Shown: one piece after another, positions 31,814 through 41,201 of the stretch
How the letters are laid out: each line of letters opens with the position of its first letter
How positions within the stretch are numbered: position 1 is the first letter of the stretch
Assembly (NCBI GenBank): GCA_030770535.1
Contig: JASVEC010000002.1
Location: forward strand, 1,488,001 to 1,552,000
Source of the DNA: Batkoa obscura
Taxonomy: Eukaryota > Entomophthoromycota > Entomophthoromycetes > Entomophthorales > Batkoaceae
Direction of reading: 5' to 3'
Length of the DNA: 64,000 nt
Program-made: the position numbers and the translations under genes
The notes under the pieces: generated by a model
What the model saw: the letters and a program-made list of their open reading frames with translations, nothing else
The model's database searches: none
Told to the model about the DNA's origin: nothing

Positions 31814-32836
31814 ATGGTACAGAAGGAAATTTTGATGAAAACACTTGAAGTTGTTGTTATTGCTACTTTAACTGCATTTTCACAAGCAGCACCAGCCGAT
31901 AGAAATTCAACAAAATCGAATGACACTCCATCTAGCAAAATCATCAATGGCTCTGACGGTTCATGGGCAAACTATCCATCTTTGGTTTCATTACGTGTTA
32001 ATGGAGGACATTCCTGCGGTGGTGCTCTCTTGAATGCTAACACTGTTTTAACTGCTGCCCATTGTTCCGAACATTCTCCTGCCTCTGTCTCTGTGTGGGC
32101 ATATGCCGGTGGAAACCTACAAAGGCGTCAATGGCCACCACAAGGACAACAACCACAAATTCCATGGATACCACAAGAGCAACAACCACAAATGCCATGG
32201 ATACCACAAGAGCAACAACCACAAATGCCATGGATACCACAAGAGCAACAACCACATGAGCAACAACCACAAATTCCACAAGGACAGCAGCAGCCAAAAC
32301 AAGGCCAAGGCCAAGGGCAGATCAAAGGTGGGCCAGATGGCTCATACACCGAACATAGAGTGAGCCAAATCATTAAGCATCCTAGTTATACCTCAGCCGG
32401 CTTTATTCAATATGATGTTGCGATATGGAAATTAGCGGCCCCAGTTAGTACACGTAATTTCTACCAAATTGATACCCAAAATACAGGTGATCGCGAAGGT
32501 ACTTCAACCAAATTTGCAGGTTGGGGAAGGGTTGATTCAAACGATCAACAAAAGTTGGCTTCAAAGCTCCAAGAAGCTAATCTCCCTGTATATTCTTTTG
32601 AGTCTTGTAATGCTGCCTATCAAGGTTTAACTAGGTCTCATCATTTGTGTGCTGGTTATCGTGAAGGCCGCTCATCTGTTTGTCAAGGTGACTCTGGAGG
32701 TCCACTTGTTATTGATAACACTATTATTGGCGTTACTTCTTTTGTTAAGGACTTAAAATGTCTTAATCCAGATTATCCTTCTGTATTTGCACGTGTAAAT
32801 ACTTATGCTCAATGGATTCAGCAAAATAGTAGTTAA
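31814..32836 (+). CDS. Secreted S1 chymotrypsin-fold protease with Pro/Gln repeat insert (340 aa)
   Basis: Serine endopeptidase. The start may be Met1 or Met8 (31835); the latter begins a classical signal peptide. A propeptide ends at SSK before IINGSDG, the mature N terminus. Catalytic triad: His83 (LTAAHC), Asp201 (YDVAIWKL) and Ser294 (CQGDSGGP). The residue six before the Ser (position 189) is Ser and the 214-216 segment is SFV, so the specificity is probably chymotrypsin- or elastase-like rather than trypsin-like. About 65 residues rich in Pro and Gln (about 106-170), including three PQMPWIPQEQQ-type repeats, interrupt the domain between the His and Asp blocks. Single exon. Confidence 0.9.
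   Translation: MVQKEILMKTLEVVVIATLTAFSQAAPADRNSTKSNDTPSSKIINGSDGSWANYPSLVSLRVNGGHSCGGALLNANTVLTAAHCSEHSPASVSVWAYAGGNLQRRQWPPQGQQPQIPWIPQEQQPQMPWIPQEQQPQMPWIPQEQQPHEQQPQIPQGQQQPKQGQGQGQIKGGPDGSYTEHRVSQIIKHPSYTSAGFIQYDVAIWKLAAPVSTRNFYQIDTQNTGDREGTSTKFAGWGRVDSNDQQKLASKLQEANLPVYSFESCNAAYQGLTRSHHLCAGYREGRSSVCQGDSGGPLVIDNTIIGVTSFVKDLKCLNPDYPSVFARVNTYAQWIQQNSS
32153..32251 (+). repeat. Three 33-bp tandem repeats in the protease gene
   Basis: Each unit encodes PQ(I/M)PWIPQEQQ. The near identity at DNA level points to recent slippage or unequal crossing-over. Confidence 0.85.
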
Positions 32837-34783
32837 ATAAACTGGTTAGATTTTTAATAGTCGAAAATTTTATAGCATCTTATGAAGTTTAATTATGTAC
32901 CAAATAGCTTCCTATTAGTAAAGAAATCCAGGGTTTTTACACAACAAAGCTCGAGATTGGTCTCTTATTGCTTTAGTTATTAAATGGATCATTTTATTAT
33001 TTTACTATTTGTTGCTTTATATCATACTTTGATTGAAAGAATATTACAAAACATTTGAGATCAATATAAGATGATTTTTCTAAAGTTTTGTGAATCTGCA
33101 TAACTAGACATGTTGATTTTATTTACATAAATATTTCGTAAAATCACTTGTTAAGTTTTATCATACAAATTAGGTATTCGAATGTAGCTAATTCGTTGAT
33201 AAAACTATATCTATGTAATCTTTTTAGAACTTGAATATAGGTAACTGTATTTACAGTTTACTTTTATATATTTGAAAGGCTTTGAAAACTGTTATTGATA
33301 AAACTTAAATAAAATTATGATGAAAGGTACTGACTGGGTAGGCAGTAGTTTTTTCATTGTAAAAAAATTCTATTTTGGATAAAATCTTATTTCAAGTAAA
33401 AAATAATTGGGATTGGGATTTGGATACAGCTATTATATACTTTAATAATGTTAGGGCTAGGGTTGGAGCTAGTGTTCATATTTAATTAAATTTAACCAGT
33501 GACTTTTTCGATAAAACTCAATTACTTTAGCAAAAACTACTACCTACTTAGTATCCCCTACTAATTTTAATTATTCGGCTAACTATACTTACCATTTAAA
33601 AGATGATCTTATAAAAAGGTCACGCCGAGGCTCGAACTCGGATTACAAGAATCAGAATCTTGGGTGCTAGCCATTACACTACGCAACCGCTTAAATCAGC
33701 CGTTAAGATCTAAAATTATAAATAAATTACACTAAAGTAAAAAGTCAATCACAATTTTGTTTGGTAAAAAATAATTCTTATCATTTAAACAACCTTAATA
33801 CAAACCTGGCACTATAACTATTTATACATGGTAAACTATGCATAAGTTTTAGCTTTATTGCTTTTTGTATTTTTTTTCAGTTAGCTTTTTAACAGTTCAA
33901 TTATGACTACAGTTTAACAAAAAATATCTTTAAAACATAATAAACAAATTAAAAAATAAACTAAATTCATAAAAGCCTCCAGCTTTTAATAAAGAACTAT
34001 TAAGGGATTTTTCAAAAATGTGTTAAAGTTTTAACTGTACTTAGATTGATTTATAGTTTTAAGCTTGATAGAATATTGATAGGATATAAAGTGATCTATC
34101 AAGCTATCAAGAACAGCTATTAATACACATAATAGTTTTAAAGATAAATAAATCATATGCTATAGCTTTATGATTTTAATAATTTAGAATAGAAAGAGAT
34201 TATCAAGTATTAAAAATTTTAAAAAATAGAAATGGCACTTTTTAATAATTAATTAAAATTGGCTTGCAATATAAAAGGAGAAGATAAATAGCATTTAGTC
34301 AAGGAAGTAAAAAACCTTATTTTTAATAATGTATTATCGGTTTAAGGGCATAACGATATAACAGTAGAAATAAAATGAAAGTAAACTGTTAATAGCTTTT
34401 TGGCCATTTTCGGTTAGTCGGGAGTAATAAACAAAAAGTTTTCTCCACTATATCTTGGCCAATTAATTTTACAACCATATTTAACTATCATTTGTAGTCA
34501 AAGTTTAAACATCAACCAATCAATTAATAGCGCATTCTCAAATAATTTTATGAAATTTTAATAATATTATATTAAGAGATATCAAATAGATCAAAATTCT
34601 ATATTTCGTGGGGGAAAATGAATATGTTTCAAAGGATCCATAGAAAACAAGTAAGGCCATTGTATATAAATAAGAAAGGCAAACAGTTTTAATGACTACT
34701 TTGATTTAGTTTACTTAATTCTTTTTATTCTACCTAATTTTATTTAATTCACTACTTTCCCATATTAACTAAACTAATTAAAA
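32837..34783. other. Intergenic region with one tRNA gene
   Basis: About 1.9 kb, AT-rich, with tRNA-Gln at 33618. Nothing else recognised apart from a GGGGG stretch near 34609 upstream of the tyrosinase. Confidence 0.6.
33618..33688 (-). tRNA. tRNA-Gln (anticodon CTG)
   Basis: 71 nt on the minus strand, without an intron. The acceptor stem is GGTTGCG/CGTGACC (two wobble pairs). The D-arm is GTAGTGTAATGGCTAGCAC, the anticodon loop TTCTGAT, and the T-arm CCGAGTTCGAGCCTCGG. CTG reads CAG, so Gln. Confidence 0.93.
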
Positions 34784-36505
34784 ATGGGTTTGAAATCTAT
34801 CCTCTGCGCATTCCTTTATCTTTCAGCTTCAATTGATGGTCAATGTAATACTGTTTACCAAAGAAAAGAAATAAGACAGCTAAGTAGTGCTGAAATCCAA
34901 GCATTTTTTCAAGCTGTGAGAACATTAAATTCTGGTAATCAGCCCAGCAAATATGCCAGTTTTGTTAAAACTCATTTAACTTATGCTCCAAATAACCATG
35001 GTACTGCTAACTTTTTAGTATGGCATCGCTTGTTCTTACGTGAGTTTGAGAAAGCATTACAAGCTGTAAATCCAAATGTAGCCTTACCTTATTGGAACTG
35101 GTCATATGATTCCCAAGCTCCAGAGTTAAGTGGTGTCCTTTCAGATAACTACTTTGGTGGTGAAGGCACTGGCCAAAATAACTGTGTTACTAAAGGCCAA
35201 TTTGCTAACTGGCAATGTTATTATGACTATAATAGCAACGCCAGCCCACATTGCTTAGCTCGTAAGTTTAATGGAGGTGATGGAACAATATCTGCCTTTT
35301 ACTCCCCAGAAGCTATCCAATCGCTTATTACAAACTCAAAAACTTATGATCAATTGAGGCAACAAATTGAATACGCACCACACGGTTCAGTTCATAATGG
35401 AGTTGGTGGTGATATGCAAACAATGGCTAGCACTAACGATCCATTATTTTGGCTCCATCATGCTTTTATTGATAAAATATACCATGATTGGCAGCAGGCA
35501 AACCCAAGTTTAGCTAATACTATTAGCGGCAAAAATCAAAATAACCGTGATGTAGGTCTTAATGACATACAAGCACCTTTTAATGTTCCTTCTTCTGCGG
35601 GCTTGAATATTAACTCCCTCTGTTATACTTATACCCAAGATGGCGTTGATATTACTAAACCACCTCAAGTTAACAATACAATGCCTAATCCCACTTCTTC
35701 CTCTTCAAGTTCAAGTGCCACTCCTACTTCTACTTTACCTTCCTCAAATTCAAGTGTCGCATCGTCTTCAAGCTCAAGCGGCAGCTCCTCTACTACTTCT
35801 GGATCAAATACCTCTACTTCTTCATCTTCCGGATCAGCCTCATCTACTCCATCATCGAGCACTAGTAGCCATGGATCTTATCCCACTTATAGTTCTTATA
35901 TTCCTATTCCAAGCTACTTACCAATCAAATACAATCAGCTCAATATTAACATTACAATCGGAGTTGGTATTCCAATTTATAACAACATCCCTATCACAGG
36001 ACCAACTTATAATGATCGTCAAGATCCATACAAATTAAGGTTACCTAAACCATTGCCTGAAAGTTGGGCTAGAATGAACAATTACCCATTAACTTTAGTA
36101 CGTGAACAAGAATCTAAATTGGCTCAAGTTATTTCCGCTTATAATCAAATTGGATTTAAATCTCCAGTCTGTTTAGCTAAACGTCCAGATCTTTCTTCTC
36201 ATTTAAATATCAAATTACCAATCATCAATCTTCCCATTCTTAAGCCCCTCCCCTTTGCTCATCCTAATTATAATCCCAATATCAGTCTTCCAGAGAATGA
36301 TAATAGTTATCCTACTTCCACTTCAGATTATGATACTTCTCCAACTTCTGCTTCAAATTATGACTCTAATTCCCCAACAGGCACTCAAGATTGTGATCAA
36401 GTCATATCCGCATCATCCAAGCGTAAGCATAAAAAACACCATACTAAGCATCATACTAAGCCTGATAATCAACCAACGTATGTTTTACCAGTTTATGGGC
36501 ATTAA
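34784..36505 (+). CDS. Secreted tyrosinase (573 aa)
   Basis: Type 3 dicopper oxidase of phenols, typically for melanin synthesis. A signal peptide (1-19) is followed by the catalytic domain. CuA ligands are His64, His72 (NNHGTANF) and His81 (VWHRLFLREFE). CuB ligands are His200 and His204 (HGSVHNGVGGDM) and a His in DPLFWLHHAF (225/226). A Ser/Thr-rich linker (about 304-365) leads to a C-terminal region with LPKPLPESWARMNNYPL, a block found in other fungal tyrosinases. The end is KRKHKKHHTKHHTK, a basic His-rich tail that could bind copper or a surface. Single exon. Confidence 0.9.
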   Translation: MGLKSILCAFLYLSASIDGQCNTVYQRKEIRQLSSAEIQAFFQAVRTLNSGNQPSKYASFVKTHLTYAPNNHGTANFLVWHRLFLREFEKALQAVNPNVALPYWNWSYDSQAPELSGVLSDNYFGGEGTGQNNCVTKGQFANWQCYYDYNSNASPHCLARKFNGGDGTISAFYSPEAIQSLITNSKTYDQLRQQIEYAPHGSVHNGVGGDMQTMASTNDPLFWLHHAFIDKIYHDWQQANPSLANTISGKNQNNRDVGLNDIQAPFNVPSSAGLNINSLCYTYTQDGVDITKPPQVNNTMPNPTSSSSSSSATPTSTLPSSNSSVASSSSSSGSSSTTSGSNTSTSSSSGSASSTPSSSTSSHGSYPTYSSYIPIPSYLPIKYNQLNINITIGVGIPIYNNIPITGPTYNDRQDPYKLRLPKPLPESWARMNNYPLTLVREQESKLAQVISAYNQIGFKSPVCLAKRPDLSSHLNIKLPIINLPILKPLPFAHPNYNPNISLPENDNSYPTSTSDYDTSPTSASNYDSNSPTGTQDCDQVISASSKRKHKKHHTKHHTKPDNQPTYVLPVYGH

Positions 36506-37187
36506 GCTGTTTAATAGTTTTTCAAGTTTAATAAAAAAATCAATGCTGTATTGAAGAATTTTTTTAAATATTTATGTTAAGATTAGTAAGATAAGGTGGA
36601 TTTTATCATTTATTTACAGGGTTTTCCAGCAGGACTTAACAATGTTTTGCATGCTTTTAATTAAGCTGCTCCATATTTTATAAAAAATTACAGTTTAAAA
36701 CTTAATTAATTTATTGTTGCCTAAAAAAAGTAATAATAATTTAAATAAACAATAAATGGGGATGTATTTTTTTGTTTAAGGATTTTACTAGCAATTTTTT
36801 CACTCAAATAGCACTTTGAAAATGGAAAAAGCAATGAAACCAAAAAATACATCACCATATAAATTTATTAGATCCCAACTCAAATCGCTGAATACCTAAA
36901 TTGTCATATCAAATATTGTATGGGATAATATTTAGTAATTACTTGATTATCCAATGAATCCAGTTTTAACTAAATTCAAGATTTGCCCAAAGATTTCTGG
37001 ATTTCATTCTTAGATCTTCATTCAGATTATTCTTAATTTGCTTAATTTTTAAAAAAAAATCCAATCAAAAAGAAACTATGTAAAGTTCAATTATCCCATA
37101 AAATTCAATCCAATCACTTGTAAACTGATAATTCAAATAGATTAAGTTCCAAGTTTATTTACTCTAATATTCAAAAATAAAATTTCA
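36506..37187. other. Intergenic region with one MITE
   Basis: MITE copy at 36754; otherwise nothing recognised. Confidence 0.6.
36754..36860 (-). mobile_element. MITE copy 18
   Basis: AAATGGGGATG to CATCACCATAT. Confidence 0.8.
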
Positions 37188-37604
37188 ATGAGTTTATTCA
37201 CTAAATTACCATTATTGAAGTCCAGCTTTCAAACACCATTGTACACCAGCTTCCGTAGCTTACAACAAAAAGCGTTATATCTTGGTAACATACCCTTTAA
37301 TTTACAACGTGAAGAGTTAGAAGATTTAGTCAGTAAATATGGTACCATTTATCGCTTAAGTTATCCAACAGATCCATTAGGTCGATTCAAAGGTATTGCT
37401 TTTGTTAACTATGAAAGTAGTGTAGCCGATAAAGTGTTAGAGGAATTAAACGGGGCTTACATTAAGGGTCGAAGCATTAAAGTTGCTTTGGCTAAAATGC
37501 AACCTGGGGATGAGATTGTTCAAGACAGAGAAGAGGAAGGTATTGCAGGTAGAATTGTGGAGAAAATTGAACAAGATTCTGAAAAGAAGGGTAGCTTAGA
37601 GTAA
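37188..37604 (+). CDS. RRM RNA-binding protein, probably mitochondrial (138 aa)
   Basis: A single RNA recognition motif covers about residues 30-104: RNP2 ALYLGNIPF and RNP1 RFKGIAFVNY, ending IKGRSIKVALAKM. The N terminus, LFTKLPLLKSSFQTPL and further basic, hydroxylated text, resembles a mitochondrial presequence. The C-terminal 30 residues are acidic. No closer family assignment is possible. Single exon. Confidence 0.8.
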   Translation: MSLFTKLPLLKSSFQTPLYTSFRSLQQKALYLGNIPFNLQREELEDLVSKYGTIYRLSYPTDPLGRFKGIAFVNYESSVADKVLEELNGAYIKGRSIKVALAKMQPGDEIVQDREEEGIAGRIVEKIEQDSEKKGSLE

Positions 37605-38385
37605 ATTGGAGCTGGATATAGAAATTTCTTATGATAAGCGAGGATAATAATAAATTTAGAGTGCATATAATTTTATGAGAAGATGGAATAAAATTTTAGT
37701 TTTTAATAAAAACAAAACATAATGTATTGATTCTAATATTATGATTTTGGTTAAATTATGTGTGAAGTATACTATCTAGATGTTTATTGTGGTTCAAGCT
37801 ATTCTCTTTCAGAGGTGAAATTGAATATAGTTTAATAGATCCAGATATCAAACTTTATTTAATATTTAAAGTAAAATTTTTAAATCCTTTAGTATTGTTT
37901 TTAAATTCCAGTAATTTTTATAAATTCTTTAGAGAGGGACACTTAAGTAAATAAACTTGAAAGGGTCCAGAGTATTTTTACAAGTTAAAGAAAGATGGAT
38001 TTGTTAAAAATGCGTCCCTTTATTTACTTTTAAAACTCATTTCTCTTAACTTTATTAACTAATTCAATTTTTAATAATAGATCGAAATCCCTTTTAATTT
38101 TAACTCAATTTAAACTTTCATGAACCAAGTGCCAAATAATGAGCACATTGACTTTTTTAATTAGAATTCATAATTTATAAAAATAGTAGCACCCAATTAA
38201 ATATTTAAACACATTATTTATAAACTCAATTGGTGGTGACCCTTATTTTTTAAATAAAAATTGTACTTAGGGGGTTAGATCTAAATGTACTATTATTTCA
38301 CACTTAGTTATGAGTTAATTTTTTTACACTTTGTTTTTGTACTTTTTATTATTATTCTTTACTGCTCAAATTCCAATTTTGGAAA
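37605..38385. other. Intergenic region
   Basis: AT-rich, nothing recognised; the last part is the untranslated first exon of the next gene. Confidence 0.5.
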
Positions 38386-40456
38386 AGTAAGTCCCAACAT
38401 AAAACCCATTATAATCAGTGCATTTATCTAACCTTAACCCATAGTGTCCGAACAACAATATGATCAAAACGTCTATCCAGAGCTCAATGACAATTATGAT
38501 GATAATGATATTCATTCGTTAACAACAAGTATAAATCAACTAAATCATATGGATAGATTACGACTCAAAAGGGTTATAAAAATGAAAAAAGCTGATTACA
38601 CTTCAGCATTAGCCACGGCAACTCATATAATAACTTTAGAACATTGTAATTTTAACGACCGATTATTTGTATGTGATATCTATTATAAGTTAGATAAGTA
38701 TGAAGAGTGTTTAGAAAGTATGAAAGAGTATGAAATTGAGGATTTAATTCTAGAATGGAAATGTTATCTTGGATTAAAACAATATGATAAAGTGATTGGG
38801 AGTGGAAAGTTTTTGGAAAGTATAAACAATAATAATGATTATGGAATAGAGGAGAGACAGAATATAAGTCAATTGTATGTATTACGTGGTCTGGCATTTA
38901 TTTCTAAAAGGGCGCTCTTCAGGGGTAAAAATAATTTAACTAAAGGATTCCAAATGAACTATTTTAATCGAGAGCCATTAACTTATTTAATGAAATATAA
39001 GTTATTGGATAGAACTTCGATAAGGGAATTAATCACTTTAAATAATTGGCATCAAAGTATGGAAGATGATGAGCAAAAATTTTTAGAGAGGAGGAAAGAG
39101 TATTTGATTTATTTTTTAAATGAAATGGAGGAGAAAGAGTATTTGGAGTTTGATATCAACAATGGGGAATATGACAATAATCTAATATTAACTATAGGTA
39201 AAATAGCGTTTAAAAAAGGAGATTTTAAAAAATGTCAAGATATATATGAAGTATATATTAATAGATATACACCTAACATAGAAAGCTTGGATGAATTTAT
39301 TTATTGTCTATATTATTTAAAGGATATAGAAGGATTGATCAGGATTCGACAATTAATACATGATACAGATGAAAATTCAGCTCAATATTTATTAGTTAAT
39401 GGAATTATTTTTAAATTTAATGAAAGGTGTGATAAATGTTATGATTATTTTGAAATGATAATAGACAAATATCCAAATTACATAATGGGATCGTTGATTA
39501 TTAGTGACATTATGATGGAGCTACAAAGCTATGAAAGAGTATTAAGATTATTAATAAATATAGTAACATTAGAAAAAGAAACTATTATGGCATATGTATT
39601 ATTAATTAAATATTATAGAATAACTAAAAACAAAGAGGAGGGTATACTTTATTATAATTTACTTAACAAAAGAGTAAAAAAGCATCCTGAATATGATAAT
39701 CCAATAGTCCATTTTGAAATGGGTTTATTTGTATTTGGGGAATCGATAAAGAGCTCAACAATTGCAAGGAGTAGGTTTATCAAGGCTTTAATCGAAATTG
39801 AAAAAATAGGGTGTAAAAAAGAGTACTTGAATATGTTAGAATTACTTTATTTAAAATTAGGAAAATGCCAAATGGTTTTGAAAGAGTTTGAATGTGCAAC
39901 GGAAAATTTTAGTAAATGCTTAGAAATTAGCCCGTTGAACTTTGAAGGATTATTAGGAAGATCGAGAGCACTACTAGAGATTTCAAAAATTTGTTTGGAA
40001 ATGAACAGTGGATTTGGAGATTCTAAAAAGACGGAGGGATATATTAATAATATTGTAAATAGACCAGCGATAAATAAGAAAAGAAAGAAAATTGAAGTAG
40101 ATGTTAGAGAATTAGACCCTAACACCTTACATGAACAAAGTAAAAAGGATTATCGACAATTAGCTAGTATTGATCCCACCAACAAAGAGTTACAAAAAGA
40201 GTATGAAAAACTAAATAATTTCAATTTACACTATGGCGTTAAAGCGATGGGTAACGATAAATCGAATTCTTTTCCGTTATTTCCAAGCTTTCAGCTGCCT
40301 GCTCCTTCAAGTTTTATGGAGGAAAAACAGAAGGAATATTTAAAAAATAAGAGGTCCAGAGTGAAAGAGGATTCTTTAATTATTATTCAAAAATTATTGA
40401 GAAGTGAATATCATGAACCTATTATGATGAATCAATTGAAGCCTGATTTCATGTAA
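38386..40456 (+). CDS. TPR protein, probable APC6/Cdc16 subunit of the anaphase-promoting complex (670 aa)
   Basis: The open frame begins at 38445 with TGTCCGAACAA and has no ATG of its own for 35 codons. A canonical intron (38387-38444: GTAAGT, branch-like TCTAAC, CATAG) lies just before it. Splicing joins A at 38386 to TG, creating ATG TCC GAA, so the start codon is split by the intron. The protein is built from helical TPR-like repeats. N-terminal order (AL...A / CDIYYKLDKYEECL / LYVLRGLAFISKRAL) and the later block CATENFSKCLEISPLNFEG resemble APC6/Cdc16. The match is divergent; another TPR scaffold protein remains possible. Confidence 0.6.
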
Positions 40457-41201
40457 ATTGGTAGAATATCTGTTTTAAGGTGATAAATGAGCTTTGAGTT
40501 ACAAAGCTTATTAATATGTTTATTTTATGTTTAATAATATTATTTTTGTTGAAGGAAAGATCATATGATATGATGCTTCGGCTGGGCCGCCATTGAAACA
40601 TTCATGGATAATTAAGAAAGTAAAGGGCTAAGGCCTTAAGTTGTTTCCGCTTCCCATTAATTATTGGGAATTCTTTTCAACTAATCAACCACTTAGGAAT
40701 TTTTCTTTCAAGAATTTCAAGATATGGTACTTGTTTTTTAAACAATTCATCAATATAGTTATAAATAAAAATAAAAACTGAGGATGGTTAATAATTTTGC
40801 TATTTTATTACAATTTATTTTATTTATAATATTAACAATACGAACTTTAAACCCGACATTGGTTTTTAGAAAGATTTCTAGATTAATTTATTAGCATGAT
40901 TTTAACACTTGTAATTGCTAGAATATCTTTCCTCAATTCTAATAAATTTGATCCAAAAATAGTTTTATTATAAAATATAAATTTGTAATATTTTATATCA
41001 AATTACCAAAGGTATTGAAATTGGACTATTAATTGTCAACCCGCTATAAAATAATCCAGTAATAAATGAAGGAAAGGATAATGACATTAATAACAATGAT
41101 TAAAAATATACATAATAAATAACTCAAGCTAATTCAAAAGGGTATATAACAGCCCATGGCAACTCTATAATATTAATAAAAAATTATAAAAAATAAAACT
41201 A
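40457..41201. other. Intergenic region with a possible structured RNA
   Basis: Contains the closed, GC-richer segment at 40548-40681. A TATATAAC at about 41143 belongs to the next gene. Confidence 0.5.
40548..40681. ncRNA. Possible structured RNA or 3' UTR element
   Basis: The segment is closed by GTTGAA...TTCAAC and AAAG...CTTT, and contains the smaller hairpins CGGCTGGGCCG, CCATTGAAACATTCATGG and CCCATTAATTATTGGG. It is GC-richer than its surroundings. It starts 92 bp after the APC6-like stop, so it may be 3' UTR. Family not recognised. Confidence 0.25.

Noticed and set aside
35640-36554. Leu/Ile-rich frames overlapping the tyrosinase 3' half
   Set aside because: Shadows of the Ser/Thr-rich linker and repeats. 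The tyrosinase frame continues to a conserved C-terminal block.
38444-38446. GTG as start codon of the TPR protein
   Set aside because: A canonical intron directly upstream creates an ATG by splicing, which is far more likely in a eukaryote.
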